64,000 nucleotides of DNA from Pseudomonadota bacterium. GTDB taxonomy: Bacteria; Pseudomonadota; Alphaproteobacteria; Rhizobiales; Rhizobiaceae. Below are positions 28,613 through 38,648 of this stretch, piece by piece. The translations under genes were made by a program, and so were the position numbers. The stretch covers positions 1 through 64,000 of the forward strand of contig JAEZXX010000083.1 of assembly GCA_023419535.1 (NCBI GenBank), written 5' to 3'. How positions within the stretch are numbered: position 1 is the first letter of the stretch; every line of letters begins with the position of its first letter. The notes beneath the pieces are model-generated. The model was given only the letters and a program-made list of their open reading frames with translations, searched no databases and was not told the origin of the DNA.

Positions 28613-29461
28613 GTGCTCCACGCGTTCGGACGTGTGCTCCTGCATGCTGGGATTGCATTCGCCGCGTTTGCGGTACCGGCGGCGGCGCAGGAGGTCCCGA
28701 CGCCGAACTTCTGGGATCGCGGCCCGATCGTCGCGCCCCCTTCGCCGCCGGAACTGCAGCGTCTGCGCTTCCTGACGAGCGTCGACTACCCGCCGTTCAA
28801 CTTCCTCGACGCGCGCGGCCGCCTCGCGGGCTTCAACGTCGAGCTGGCGCGAACGATCTGCGAGGAGCTGGACCTCATCGAGATCTGCCAGATCGAGGCG
28901 CGTCCGTTCGAGGAATTGCTGCCGGCCCTCCTGGCGGGCGAGGGCGACGCGATCGTCGCAGGCCTCGCCGTGACCGCCGAGGCGCGCCAGACGCTCGCCT
29001 TCACCGGCTCCTATTTCCGCTATCCGGCGCGCTTCGTGGCGCCGCAGGGGCAGGCGCTGGCCGACGCGCTCGCCGAGGGGCTCGCCGGCCGGCGCATCGG
29101 CGTCGTGCGCGAGACGGCCCATCAGGCGATGCTCCAGTCCTTCTTCCCCGACGCCGTGGCCGTTCCGTTCGACGACCGGGCCCAGATGCTCGCGGCGATC
29201 AAGGACGCGTCCGTCGAGGCGGGGTTCGGCGACGGGGTCGGCCTGTCCTTCTGGCTGGCCAGCGAGGATGCCGCCAATTGCTGCGCCTTCGTGGGCGGGC
29301 CCTATCTCTCCGACGAGTTCTTGGGCGAGGGGCTCGCCATCGCGGTCCGCTCGGACGATGCGAATCTCGCCGCCGCCTTCGACTACGCGTTGTCGCAGAT
29401 CATCACCAAGGGGCGCTTCTCCGAGCTTCTCCTGCGCTCCTTCCCGATCAGCGCGTTCTAG
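28613..29461 (+). CDS. Periplasmic amino-acid-type substrate-binding protein (SBP family 3)
   Basis: A protein of about 282 residues with a signal peptide (IAFAAFAVPAAAQ) and an extracellular solute-binding family 3 domain (FLTSVDYPPFNFLDARGRLA, GFNVELARTICEEL). Typical partners are ABC permeases for polar amino acids, but no permease or ATPase gene is near, so it may be an orphan binding protein or sensor. The start is uncertain: GTG at 28613 gives a compact signal peptide; TTG at 28595 and an ATG at 28517 are alternatives. It is divergent from the glycosyltransferase gene and lies 73 bases before lysK. No clear ribosome binding site distinguishes the starts. Confidence 0.85.
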   Translation: MLHAFGRVLLHAGIAFAAFAVPAAAQEVPTPNFWDRGPIVAPPSPPELQRLRFLTSVDYPPFNFLDARGRLAGFNVELARTICEELDLIEICQIEARPFEELLPALLAGEGDAIVAGLAVTAEARQTLAFTGSYFRYPARFVAPQGQALADALAEGLAGRRIGVVRETAHQAMLQSFFPDAVAVPFDDRAQMLAAIKDASVEAGFGDGVGLSFWLASEDAANCCAFVGGPYLSDEFLGEGLAIAVRSDDANLAAAFDYALSQIITKGRFSELLLRSFPISAF

Positions 29462-29534
29462 CCTCCTGCTTTCCCGGAGCGTCAAAAGCCTCTAGACGGG
29501 AAGCATCCAGACCCTCTGCCCGACGAGACAAGAC

Positions 29535-31214
29535 ATGACCGACGGCTTGCCCGGCCTGATCGACGAAGCGACGCGTTCCAACGCCTGGCCCTTCGAGGAA
29601 GCGCGCAAGATCGTCGCGAGAATCGAGAAGACGGGCAAAAGCGAGGTCCTGTTCGAGACCGGCTACGGGCCCTCCGGCCTGCCGCATATCGGGACCTTCG
29701 GCGAGGTGGCGCGCACCTCCATGGTGCGGCACGCCTTCCGGGTGCTGACGGACGACAAGGTGCCGACCCGGCTCCTCTGCTTTTCCGACGATATGGACGG
29801 AATGCGCAAGATCCCCGACAACGTCCCGGACCGCGCGGCGCTGGAACCCTATCTCCAGAAGCCGCTGACCGACGTGCCGAACCCCTTCGGCGGAGACTTC
29901 CCGAGTTTCGCCGCGCACAACAACGCGATGCTGCGGCGCTTCCTCGACACGTTCGGCTTCGAATACGAGTTCGCGAGCGCAACGCAGTACTACCGGGAAG
30001 GTCGCTTCGACGCGGTGCTCCTGCGCGCCGCGGAGCGCTACGACGACATCATGGCCGTGATGCTTCCGACGCTCGGGGCCGAGCGCCAGGCGACCTACAG
30101 CCCGTTCCTGCCGATCTCTCCGAAGACCGGCCGTGTGCTCTACGTGCCGATGCGCCACGTCGATCCGAAGGCGGGCACCGTCACCTTCCTGGACGAGGAC
30201 GGGACGGAGACGACCGTTCCGGTGACGGGCGGCGCGGTGAAGCTGCAGTGGAAGCCGGACTTCGGCATGCGCTGGGCCGCACTCGGCGTCGATTTCGAGA
30301 TGTTCGGCAAGGACCACCAGACCAACGCGGCGATCTACGACCGGATCTGCGAGATCCTCGGCGGAACCGCGCCGGAGCACTTCGTCTACGAACTCTTCCT
30401 CGACGCGGAAGGGGCGAAGATCTCCAAGTCGAAGGGCAACGGCCTGTCGATCGAGGACTGGCTGACCTACGCCTCGCCCGAGAGCCTCAGCCTCTACATG
30501 TTCAACAAGCCGCGGGCGGCCAAGCGCCTGCATTTCGACGTCATTCCGCGCGCGGTGGACGACTACAACGCGTTCCTCTCCGCGCATGCGCGGCAGGACG
30601 ATCGGCAGAAGCTCCAGAACCCGGCCTGGCACATCCATGCGGGACGGCCGCCGGAGCGCGGCGTGTCGGTGCCCTTCTCCATGCTGCTCAACCTCGTCTC
30701 GGCCTCGAACGCGGCCAACAAGGGGACGCTCTGGGGCTTCATCTCGCGCTACGCGCCGGGCGTGACGCCCGTGACGGAGCCCGAACTCGACAGCCTCGTC
30801 GGCTACGCCATCCGCTATTTCGAGGATTTCGTGCGCCCGACCAAGCGGTTCCGCGCGCCGGACGAGACCGAGCGGCAGGCGCTCCAGGCGCTGCGGACCG
30901 CGCTCGGGGGTGTTCGCGAGAAGGCGGCACGGGGTGAGATCAACGATCTGGCCGGCGCCATCCAGGACGCCGTTCTCGACGTCGCGCGGCCGATCCCGCG
31001 CTATCAGGACGCCAAGAAGAAGGGCCCGGACGGCGGACCCGGCGTCTCGCTCGAATGGTTCTCCGCGCTCTATCAGATCCTGATCGGGCAGGAGAAAGGG
31101 CCGCGCTTCGGATCCTTCGCGGCGCTCTACGGCATCGACGAGACGATCGCGCTCATCGATGCCGCGCTGGACGGCCGGCTCGGGGCCTCGAACGCGAGTT
31201 CAGCGGCCGCCTGA
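29535..31214 (+). CDS. lysK: Class I lysyl-tRNA synthetase
   Basis: This 559-residue enzyme charges tRNA-Lys and belongs to class I, unlike the class II LysRS of E. coli. The nucleotide-binding HIGH motif is HIGT at residues 51-54 ([13 protein letters not shown]), and the KMSKS loop is KISKS at 295-299 ([11 protein letters not shown]). Class I LysRS is found in archaea, spirochaetes and most alphaproteobacteria, which supports the taxonomic placement. The stop overlaps the end of the converging nuclease-like gene by 15 bases. Being essential unless a class II copy exists elsewhere, it is expected to be intact, and it is. Confidence 0.97.
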   Translation: MTDGLPGLIDEATRSNAWPFEEARKIVARIEKTGKSEVLFETGYGPSGLPHIGTFGEVARTSMVRHAFRVLTDDKVPTRLLCFSDDMDGMRKIPDNVPDRAALEPYLQKPLTDVPNPFGGDFPSFAAHNNAMLRRFLDTFGFEYEFASATQYYREGRFDAVLLRAAERYDDIMAVMLPTLGAERQATYSPFLPISPKTGRVLYVPMRHVDPKAGTVTFLDEDGTETTVPVTGGAVKLQWKPDFGMRWAALGVDFEMFGKDHQTNAAIYDRICEILGGTAPEHFVYELFLDAEGAKISKSKGNGLSIEDWLTYASPESLSLYMFNKPRAAKRLHFDVIPRAVDDYNAFLSAHARQDDRQKLQNPAWHIHAGRPPERGVSVPFSMLLNLVSASNAANKGTLWGFISRYAPGVTPVTEPELDSLVGYAIRYFEDFVRPTKRFRAPDETERQALQALRTALGGVREKAARGEINDLAGAIQDAVLDVARPIPRYQDAKKKGPDGGPGVSLEWFSALYQILIGQEKGPRFGSFAALYGIDETIALIDAALDGRLGASNASSAAA

Positions 31215-32081
31215 GGCCCAGATGCCGAGTCCGGCGTCTCTCGCGCGCGCCTCGGCCTCTTCGTAGACGCTGCCCGGCTCGGCCGAGGCCCAGCCGTTCT
31301 CCACGGCCCATTGCGCGATGTCCTCCTCGCCGCGCACGCAGGGCGCGGCCGCGGCACCCGGCGAGACGGCGCACACGACCTCCTGGCCGGACAGCCATTC
31401 CTCGACGGCGGCGCGCGCCTCGGCACCGCAGGCCGAGCCGTCCGCGCAACGCTCGTCGGGGCCGACCGGCACGATCCCGGCGATCCGGACGGTTTCGCCG
31501 CCCGAGCTCAACGTGGCGGAATCGACGGTCTGCGGATCGCGGAAGAGCCGGAACTCGGGCGGCGCCGCCGGCCTCGTCAAACTGTCGAGGCCCTGACCGC
31601 CGGCCTGCGGAGCTGCAGGTGCAGGGGGGGTATAGGGAGCCGGGGCGGCGGTCTGAGGCGCGGGCTGGGGGGCAGTCTGCGCGGGTGCCGGCGCGGGCGG
31701 CGCCTCGGGCGCGGGGGGCGCCTCCGTCGGAGCACCCTGGCGCTCGCGCAAGCGCTGAAGATGGCGCTGGCCGGCCGTCAGCCCGTCCTCGGACGCGCCC
31801 GCTTCGGAGGAACCGAGCGCCGACGGCGCCGCCTGCGCCAGTTCGAACGTCTCGTCCGCCTCGTCTTCGCGCGGGGACGCCTCGTCCGGAACGACCGTCG
31901 CATCGTCCAGGGGAACCGCGCCGGCCGTCGCCAGGAGAAGATCGTCGCCCTCCTCCACGGCGTTCCGGGCCGTCGCCTCGTTCGAGAAGAGGCTGGGCCG
32001 CTCGGGCAGCAGCGCCACACAGACGGCGACCATCGCCGCCAGCCCGACGCCGATCTTCAGCGATTGCTTCAACGCGTCCAT
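31200..32081 (-). CDS. Membrane-anchored thermonuclease-like protein, probably inactive
   Basis: The 293-residue protein has one N-terminal membrane helix ([17 protein letters not shown]), an acidic segment, a long Pro/Ala linker (about residues 115-165) and a C-terminal domain resembling staphylococcal nuclease: [29 protein letters not shown], then [19 protein letters not shown] and AGLGIWA. The SNase core Arg in VRIAGI is present but the DRYGR catalytic arginine segment is missing, so nuclease activity is unlikely. It is presumably periplasmic and may bind a ligand or cell wall. It overlaps the lysK end by 15 bases. Confidence 0.75.
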   Translation of the reverse strand: MDALKQSLKIGVGLAAMVAVCVALLPERPSLFSNEATARNAVEEGDDLLLATAGAVPLDDATVVPDEASPREDEADETFELAQAAPSALGSSEAGASEDGLTAGQRHLQRLRERQGAPTEAPPAPEAPPAPAPAQTAPQPAPQTAAPAPYTPPAPAAPQAGGQGLDSLTRPAAPPEFRLFRDPQTVDSATLSSGGETVRIAGIVPVGPDERCADGSACGAEARAAVEEWLSGQEVVCAVSPGAAAAPCVRGEEDIAQWAVENGWASAEPGSVYEEAEARARDAGLGIWASGGR

Positions 32082-32159
32082 CGTCTCGCTCGTCGTTTCC
32101 GCGCCCTTCGGGGGCCTTCATGCACGGAAATTAGGGCGAGCGTGTTGCGAGTGCAGGCT

Positions 32160-32801
32160 CTATTGGCTCGCCCAGAGAATCCGCGCCATCCACTCGATCT
32201 CGTCGACGGCGAACTGGCGCGTGGGAAACTCCTCGTTGACCGAGGCGAGCTCGATCGTGCGCGCGGTCCTGCGCTGAAGCACCTTGACCATCACCTCCCC
32301 GGCGCGGGTGCGGGCGACCACCCGGTCGCCGCGCCGGACGGGAGCGCCCGGCGAGACGATGACGATGTCGCCCTCGCGATAGAGCGGCTCCATCGACCGG
32401 CCCGAGACCTCCAGCGCGTAGACGCCTTCCTCGCTTCCGGCGGGCAGGGCGATCTCGTCCCAACCCTGGCCGACGGGAAAGCCGCTGTCGTCGAAATAGC
32501 CGTCCGAGCCCGCTTCCGCGAAGCCGACGAGGGGTGCGGTCATCGCGCCGCCGCGCGCGCGCACCGGGGAGGGGCCGCCGACGAGCGTCGTGAAGGAATC
32601 GAGGCCCGTTCCCGTCGCGTCGAGAATCTTGGAGAGCGATTCGGTGGACGGCCAGCGCGGCCGTCCGTCCGCGGCATTGCGCTTGGACTTGTTGAAGGTC
32701 GTGGGATCGAGCCCGGCACGTCGCGCGAGCCCGGAGGGCGACAGGCCGTGCCGCGCGGCAAGCGCGTCGATCGCGTTCCAGATGCGTTCGTGGGACAGCA
32801 T
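32160..32801 (-). CDS. Helix-turn-helix repressor with S24 (LexA-like) peptidase domain
   Basis: The 213-residue regulator has an N-terminal HTH (about 15-65, GLSPSGLARRAGLDPTTFNK) and a C-terminal S24 domain with the Ser136 (EVSGRSMEPL) and Lys173 (GEVMVKVLQ) dyad. That architecture matches CI/LexA-type self-cleaving repressors. A candidate cleavage region is LVGFAEAGSDG near residues 91-101. No phage genes are near, and rhizobial genomes carry this protein as a stand-alone chromosomal gene, so it is probably not a prophage remnant. Its regulon is unknown; self-cleavage and response to DNA damage are inferred. Confidence 0.88.
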   Translation of the reverse strand: MLSHERIWNAIDALAARHGLSPSGLARRAGLDPTTFNKSKRNAADGRPRWPSTESLSKILDATGTGLDSFTTLVGGPSPVRARGGAMTAPLVGFAEAGSDGYFDDSGFPVGQGWDEIALPAGSEEGVYALEVSGRSMEPLYREGDIVIVSPGAPVRRGDRVVARTRAGEVMVKVLQRRTARTIELASVNEEFPTRQFAVDEIEWMARILWASQ

Positions 32802-33039
32802 GCGGGCCCGCCTTCCTGCCGCGATGGGTGCAGGACCTCAAACTAGAGGAATAAAAACCTTCCGACAAGCGCGCGGACGGCACGGACATCCAAGGATTCT
32901 CGGCGCTATCCCCCGCTCTGCCCGGACGCCCGGCGGCGCGTGACGGGAACTCATGGCGGGATTGTGGCATTCTTCCGTATCGCGACGGGCGTTCGAGCGC
33001 CGTGCCGCTTGGGTTTCGTGCGTCTACAGGGTCCGTTCG

Positions 33040-34143
33040 ATGAGCTTTGAAAGCCTGCGCTTCACCACGAGCACGTCGGAGGAGATGAAACGGCGCGCGA
33101 GCGAGCCGGGACGGGGACGCGACGCCCGGGGCCCATTCGACATCCCCTGGCAGGGCTGGAAGGACATCGCCGCCCGGCTCTACGTGTCCTTCTGGGAAGA
33201 CCGCATCATGCTGATCGCGGCGGGTGCGACCTTCTACCTCCTGCTCGCGCTCTTCCCGACCTTCGCCGTCTTCGTCTCCGCCTACGGCATCGTCGCCGAT
33301 CCGGTGACGCTCGGCGACCACATCGCCTTCATCGGCCGCTTCCTGCCGCAGGACGGCGTGAACCTCATCAATTCGCAGCTGGAGGCGCTGGTCAGCGCCG
33401 ACCCCGCGTCGCTCTCGGTCACCTTCGTGACCGGCTTCCTCTTTGCCTGGTGGAGCGCCAACAACGGCATCAAGACCCTCTTCGAGGCGATGAACGTCGC
33501 CTATGGCGAGCAGGAGCAGCGCTCCTTCGTGAAGCTCAACCTCGTCGCCTTCACCTTCACGCTCGGCGGCATCATCCTTGCCATGGTGATGATCCTCGCC
33601 ATCGGCATCATCCCTGCGGTGATGGCGCTCTTTGGCGCCCAGAGCTTCACGGACGAGCTGATCCTGATCGGCCGCTGGCCGGCGGTCTTCGCCATCGTCG
33701 TCTTTGCCATCGGCCTGATCTACCGCTACGGGGCGAGCCGCCGCCGCGCGCAGTGGCGCTGGGTCCTGTTCGGCGCGGTGCTGACCGCCGCCGTCTGGCT
33801 CGTCGCCTCGATCGCCTTCTCCTGGTACCTCCAGAACTTCGCCAACTACACCGCGACCTACGGCACGATCGGCGGCGTCGTGGGCTTCATGATGTGGGTC
33901 TGGATCTCCTCGATCATCTTCATCATCGGCGCCGAGATCAACGCGGAGATGGAGCACCAGACCGCGATCGACACCACGGACGACGGCAACCGGCCCTTGG
34001 GCAAGCGCGGCGCGCGGGTCGCCGACACGATCGGCAAGTCGACGGTGAGCGGCGGTGCGCCCGAGCCCGTGCGCGCGCCGGAGCCGGTCACGTCCGAGAA
34101 GCGCGGACTGTTTCGCCGCAAGAAGAAGCGGCACATGAACTGA
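33040..34143 (+). CDS. YihY/BrkB-family inner membrane protein
   Basis: This 367-residue protein has six membrane helices and the YihY/virulence factor BrkB pattern (AAGATFYLLLALFPTFAVFV, FAWWSANNGIKTLFEAMNVAYGE is typical of the family, then TYGTIGGVVGFMMWVWISS). The family is often annotated as ribonuclease BN by error; its true function is unknown, possibly transport. A basic C-terminal tail (RRKKKRHMN) is cytoplasmic. The ATG at 33040 is chosen for its AGGGT upstream and family-like N-terminus; a longer frame from 32953 is open. It converges with the fatty-acid gene. Confidence 0.9.
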   Translation: MSFESLRFTTSTSEEMKRRASEPGRGRDARGPFDIPWQGWKDIAARLYVSFWEDRIMLIAAGATFYLLLALFPTFAVFVSAYGIVADPVTLGDHIAFIGRFLPQDGVNLINSQLEALVSADPASLSVTFVTGFLFAWWSANNGIKTLFEAMNVAYGEQEQRSFVKLNLVAFTFTLGGIILAMVMILAIGIIPAVMALFGAQSFTDELILIGRWPAVFAIVVFAIGLIYRYGASRRRAQWRWVLFGAVLTAAVWLVASIAFSWYLQNFANYTATYGTIGGVVGFMMWVWISSIIFIIGAEINAEMEHQTAIDTTDDGNRPLGKRGARVADTIGKSTVSGGAPEPVRAPEPVTSEKRGLFRRKKKRHMN

Positions 34144-34165
34144 TCCGACGAAGGCGCGGTCCGAA

Positions 34166-34205
34166 GCAGAAGAGACCGGCGGATCGCTCCGTCGGCCTCT
34201 TCTGC
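34166..34205. terminator. Hairpin between the YihY gene and the 3-hydroxyacyl-CoA dehydrogenase gene
   Basis: A long hairpin (GCAGAAGAG 34166-34174 with CTCTTCTGC 34197-34205, plus an inner 7-bp stem containing one G-U pair) lies between converging genes. U-runs are weak, so efficiency is uncertain. Confidence 0.6.
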
Positions 34206-34224
34206 CTCTTCGTTCGCGTCGCGC

Positions 34225-36423
34225 TCAGGCGGCCTGCGCCGGCGCGAAGCGGCCGTAGAAGGTCTCGCCCTTCTCGGCCATCTCGCGCAGGAGCGGCGTC
34301 GGGCGGAAACGCTCGCCGTATTTCGCCTCCAGCTTCTCGGCCAGCGCGACGAAGGCCTCGGCCCCCATGCCGTCGATGTAGGACAGCGTGCCCCCGGTAT
34401 AGGGCGCGAAGCCGAATCCGAGGATCGATCCGACGTCGGCCTCGCGCGGATCGGTGACGACGCCTTCCTCGACGGTGCGCGCCGCTTCCAGTGCCATCGT
34501 CACGAGGAAGCGTGCTTTGAGCTCCTCGTAATCCACCTCCTCGGGCCGCTTCTGGGGGAAGAGATCCTTCAGCCCGGCCCAGAGGTGCTTCTTGGCGGGC
34601 TTCTCCGGATACTCGTAGAAGCCCTTGCCGCCCTTCCGGCCGATCCGGCCTTGCGCGACCATCGTGTCGACGAGCTTCAGATGCTGCGCGTCGACGGCCG
34701 CCTCGCCCATGTCCGCGATGGTGGCGCGCATGATCTTCTGGCTGAGGTCGATCGCGACCTCGTCGTTCAGCGCCAGGGGGCCGACCGGCATGCCCGCGGC
34801 GCGCGCCGCGTTCTCGATCATCGCGGCCGGCACGCCCTCGACCAGCATGTCGTAGGATTCCGACATGTAGCGCAGCACGCAGCGGTTGGCGAAGAAGCCG
34901 CGCGTGTCGTTGACGACGATCGGCGTCTTCCGGATCGCCCTCACGAAGTCGAGCGCGGTGGCGAGCGCCGGATCGCCCGTCTCCTCGCCGAGGATGATCT
35001 CCGTCAGCATCATCTTGTCGACCGGCGAGAAGAAGTGGATGCCGATGAAGCGCTTCGTGTCCGGGAAGTTGCCGGCGAGACTCGTGATCGGAATGGTCGA
35101 GGTGTTGGAGGCGAAGATCGCCCCGTCCTTCATCGCCGCCGCCGCGCGCGAGATGACGTCCGCCTTCACCTTGCGGTCCTCGAACACCGCCTCGACCACG
35201 AGGTCGACGTCGGCGAGCGCGGCGTAGTCGGGCGTGGCGGTGATCTTCGCCAGCAGCACCTCGGCGTCCGCCTGGCTCGCGCGGCCCTTCTTGACGAGCC
35301 CTTCCATAAGCTTGGCCGAATGCGCCTTGCCCTTGTCGGCCGCCTCCTGATCGCGGTCGAGCAGGACGACCTCGAGCCCGGCCTTGGCCGAGACGTAGGC
35401 GATGCCCGCGCCCATGAAGCCCGCACCGATGACGGCGATCCTCTTCAGATTCGTCTCGCCCACGCCGGCGGGACGACGCGCGCCCTTTTCCAGCGCCTGC
35501 TTGGAGACGAAGAGCGAGCGGATCATCATCGCCGCCTCGGTCGTCTGCAGGACGGAGGCGAAGTAGCGCTGCTCGATCTTCAGGGCGGTGTCCATCGGGA
35601 CCAGCAGGCCCTCGTAGACGCACTTCACGATGGCGCGTGCGCCCGGATAGTTGTCGAACGTCTCCTTGCGGTAGAGCGAGGCGACCGCAGGCCAGACCTG
35701 CGCGCCCGCAGGAGAGTAGACGGGGCCGGATGGCAGCCTGAAGCCCTTCTCGTCCCAGGGTTTCACGGCCTTGAGCCCGCCTGCGAGGAGCGCCTTCGCG
35801 CGCGCGACGAGTTCGTCCTCCGTCTCCACGATCTCCTCGATCAGCTTCATCCGCTTGGCCTTGTCGGCCGAGAGCGTCTGTCCCTGCAGCAGCATCTGGA
35901 GCGCGGACTGCGTGTCCGTCATGCGGGGCACGCGCTGCGTACCGCCGGCGCCGGGGAAGATCCCGACCTTCACCTCCGGCAGGCCCATCTTGGCGGACTT
36001 GGCGGCGATCCGGGCGTGGCAGGACAGCGCGAGCTCGAAGCCGCCGCCCATGCAGGTGCCGTTGATCGCCGCGACCCACGGCTTGCCCCCGGTCTCGATC
36101 TTGCGCCAGATTCGGCCCATCTCGCCGCAGCGCTCGAACAGCTCCTGCACCGCGCCCTCGCGGTCGGCCTTCAGCCTGGCCTCGTAGGCGTCGAACATGG
36201 AGCGCAGCATCTTGAGGTCCGCGCCGCCGGTGAACGAACCCGTCTTGCCCGAGGTGAAGATCACACCCTTCACCGCGTCGTCGCCCGAAAGGGCGTCCGC
36301 CATCCGGTCGATCTCGCCGAGCACCTCCTCGGTGAAGACGTTCATGGAGCGGCCCGGCATGTCCCAGCGGACCACGGCATAGCCGTCCGTGCCGGTTTCG
36401 ATGGTGAAGTTCCGAAGGTCCAT
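34225..36423 (-). CDS. FadJ/FadB-type 3-hydroxyacyl-CoA dehydrogenase/enoyl-CoA hydratase
   Basis: This 732-residue multifunctional beta-oxidation enzyme has an N-terminal crotonase domain (KPWVAAINGTCMGGGFELAL and KVGIFPGAGGTQRVPR, with the catalytic-region glutamates) and a central NAD-binding domain (RIAVIGAGFMGAGIAYVSA). The C-terminal 3-hydroxyacyl-CoA dehydrogenase part contains IGIHFFSPVDKM and VVNDTRGFFANR. It hydrates enoyl-CoA and oxidises 3-hydroxyacyl-CoA; the partner thiolase is encoded nearby. The ATG at 36423 has GGGAG upstream. A TGACGTTT half-site lies 32 bases upstream of the start. Confidence 0.95.
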   Translation of the reverse strand: MDLRNFTIETGTDGYAVVRWDMPGRSMNVFTEEVLGEIDRMADALSGDDAVKGVIFTSGKTGSFTGGADLKMLRSMFDAYEARLKADREGAVQELFERCGEMGRIWRKIETGGKPWVAAINGTCMGGGFELALSCHARIAAKSAKMGLPEVKVGIFPGAGGTQRVPRMTDTQSALQMLLQGQTLSADKAKRMKLIEEIVETEDELVARAKALLAGGLKAVKPWDEKGFRLPSGPVYSPAGAQVWPAVASLYRKETFDNYPGARAIVKCVYEGLLVPMDTALKIEQRYFASVLQTTEAAMMIRSLFVSKQALEKGARRPAGVGETNLKRIAVIGAGFMGAGIAYVSAKAGLEVVLLDRDQEAADKGKAHSAKLMEGLVKKGRASQADAEVLLAKITATPDYAALADVDLVVEAVFEDRKVKADVISRAAAAMKDGAIFASNTSTIPITSLAGNFPDTKRFIGIHFFSPVDKMMLTEIILGEETGDPALATALDFVRAIRKTPIVVNDTRGFFANRCVLRYMSESYDMLVEGVPAAMIENAARAAGMPVGPLALNDEVAIDLSQKIMRATIADMGEAAVDAQHLKLVDTMVAQGRIGRKGGKGFYEYPEKPAKKHLWAGLKDLFPQKRPEEVDYEELKARFLVTMALEAARTVEEGVVTDPREADVGSILGFGFAPYTGGTLSYIDGMGAEAFVALAEKLEAKYGERFRPTPLLREMAEKGETFYGRFAPAQAA

Positions 36424-36454
36424 TTCGTCGTCTCCCGATTCCGCTGCCGATCTA

Positions 36455-36462
36455 TGACGTTT
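36455..36462. promoter_or_regulatory. Candidate MerR half-site upstream of the 3-hydroxyacyl-CoA dehydrogenase gene
   Basis: TGACGTTT here matches the left arm of the operator at 40468-40487, and its distance from the start codon (32 versus 26 bases) is similar. The second arm is absent, so binding is uncertain. Confidence 0.3.
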
Positions 36463-36564
36463 ATTAGCCACGACCGAGGCTTCCCGATTCATTTAGAGGA
36501 ACTCAACTTGGCGGATGCTACCGCTCGAGGCCTTCTTAAGGCTCACGAGGGGCATGCCGTGGTG

Positions 36565-37329
36565 ATGACTTGCCAAGGATGCCGGTCCGGCGAAGGACTG
36601 GACTTCGACTTCTCCATGGCGTTCCAGCCGATCTACGACATCGGTGCCGAGCGCGTGTGGGGCTACGAGGCGCTCGTGCGCGGTCTGGCGGGCGAGGGCG
36701 CCGGGACGATCCTGTCCAAGGTGACGCCGGAGACCAAGTACCGCTTCGACCAGGCCTGCCGGGTGAAGGCCCTGCAGCTCGCGGCCCGGCTCTTTCCGCG
36801 CGGAAGCGATCTTCGCCTGTCCATCAACTTCATGCCGAACGCCGTCTACGAGCCCGCCGCCTGCCTGAAGGCGACGCTGTCGGCCGCGGCCGAGCACCGC
36901 TTCCCGCTTCGCCGGCTGATGTTCGAATTCACCGAGAACGAGGCGATCGTCGACACGCCGCATCTGAAGCGCATCCTGGCCGAGTACCGCAAACGCGGAT
37001 TCACGACGGCGCTCGACGATTTCGGCGCGGGCTATGCGGGCCTCGGCCTGCTCGCCGACTTCCAGCCGGACCTCGTCAAGATCGACATGCATCTGATCCG
37101 CGGCGTCGACACGGACCGCGCCCGGCAGGTGATCGTCGCGGCGATCGTGACGATGGCGCGTGAGCTGGACGTCCAGATCCTCGCCGAGGGAATCGAGACC
37201 GAGGCCGAGTTCGTGACGCTCAAAGCGGCCGGCATCCGGCTCTTCCAGGGCTACTGGTTCGCTCGCCCCGCCTTCCAGGCGCTTCCGCCGGTGGAGGTCC
37301 ACGCGGCGGAGAGCGGGCTGGTGGCCTGA
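36565..37329 (+). CDS. Stand-alone EAL-domain protein, likely c-di-GMP phosphodiesterase
   Basis: This 254-residue cytoplasmic protein is essentially one EAL domain with no sensor. Metal- and c-di-GMP-binding motifs are present: EAL at 35-37 (GYEALVRG), FEFTENEAI, DDFGAGYAGLGLL, KIDMHLIRG, ILAEGIETEAE and QGYWFARP, suggesting that it is active. The N-terminus MTCQGCRSGE contains a CxxC. The ATG at 36565 has GAGGGG upstream; an earlier ATG at 36454 would add 37 residues. It sits on the opposite strand inside the fatty-acid locus. Hydrolysis of c-di-GMP affects motility and attachment. Confidence 0.9.
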   Translation: MTCQGCRSGEGLDFDFSMAFQPIYDIGAERVWGYEALVRGLAGEGAGTILSKVTPETKYRFDQACRVKALQLAARLFPRGSDLRLSINFMPNAVYEPAACLKATLSAAAEHRFPLRRLMFEFTENEAIVDTPHLKRILAEYRKRGFTTALDDFGAGYAGLGLLADFQPDLVKIDMHLIRGVDTDRARQVIVAAIVTMARELDVQILAEGIETEAEFVTLKAAGIRLFQGYWFARPAFQALPPVEVHAAESGLVA

Positions 37330-37352
37330 CATCCTTCCGGCGAGGCCGAGCA

Positions 37353-38561
<1,209 letters not shown>

Positions 38562-38648
38562 GTCGTCCTCCTCGTATGGGGTCGCGAGCCGGCGGGCCGG
38601 CCGGTATCTGCGAGCGTGCGGTTCGGTCTCAAGGGCGCCGCCGACCGA

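Noticed and set aside
32160..32801. Prophage repressor marking an integrated phage
   Set aside because: The S24 regulator is flanked by a nuclease-like gene and YihY, with no phage structural, integrase or lysis genes.
31127..32846. Long plus-strand frames opposite the nuclease-like and S24 genes
   Set aside because: They are antisense to two proteins with clear domains and show only Arg/Gly/Ala-rich translation.
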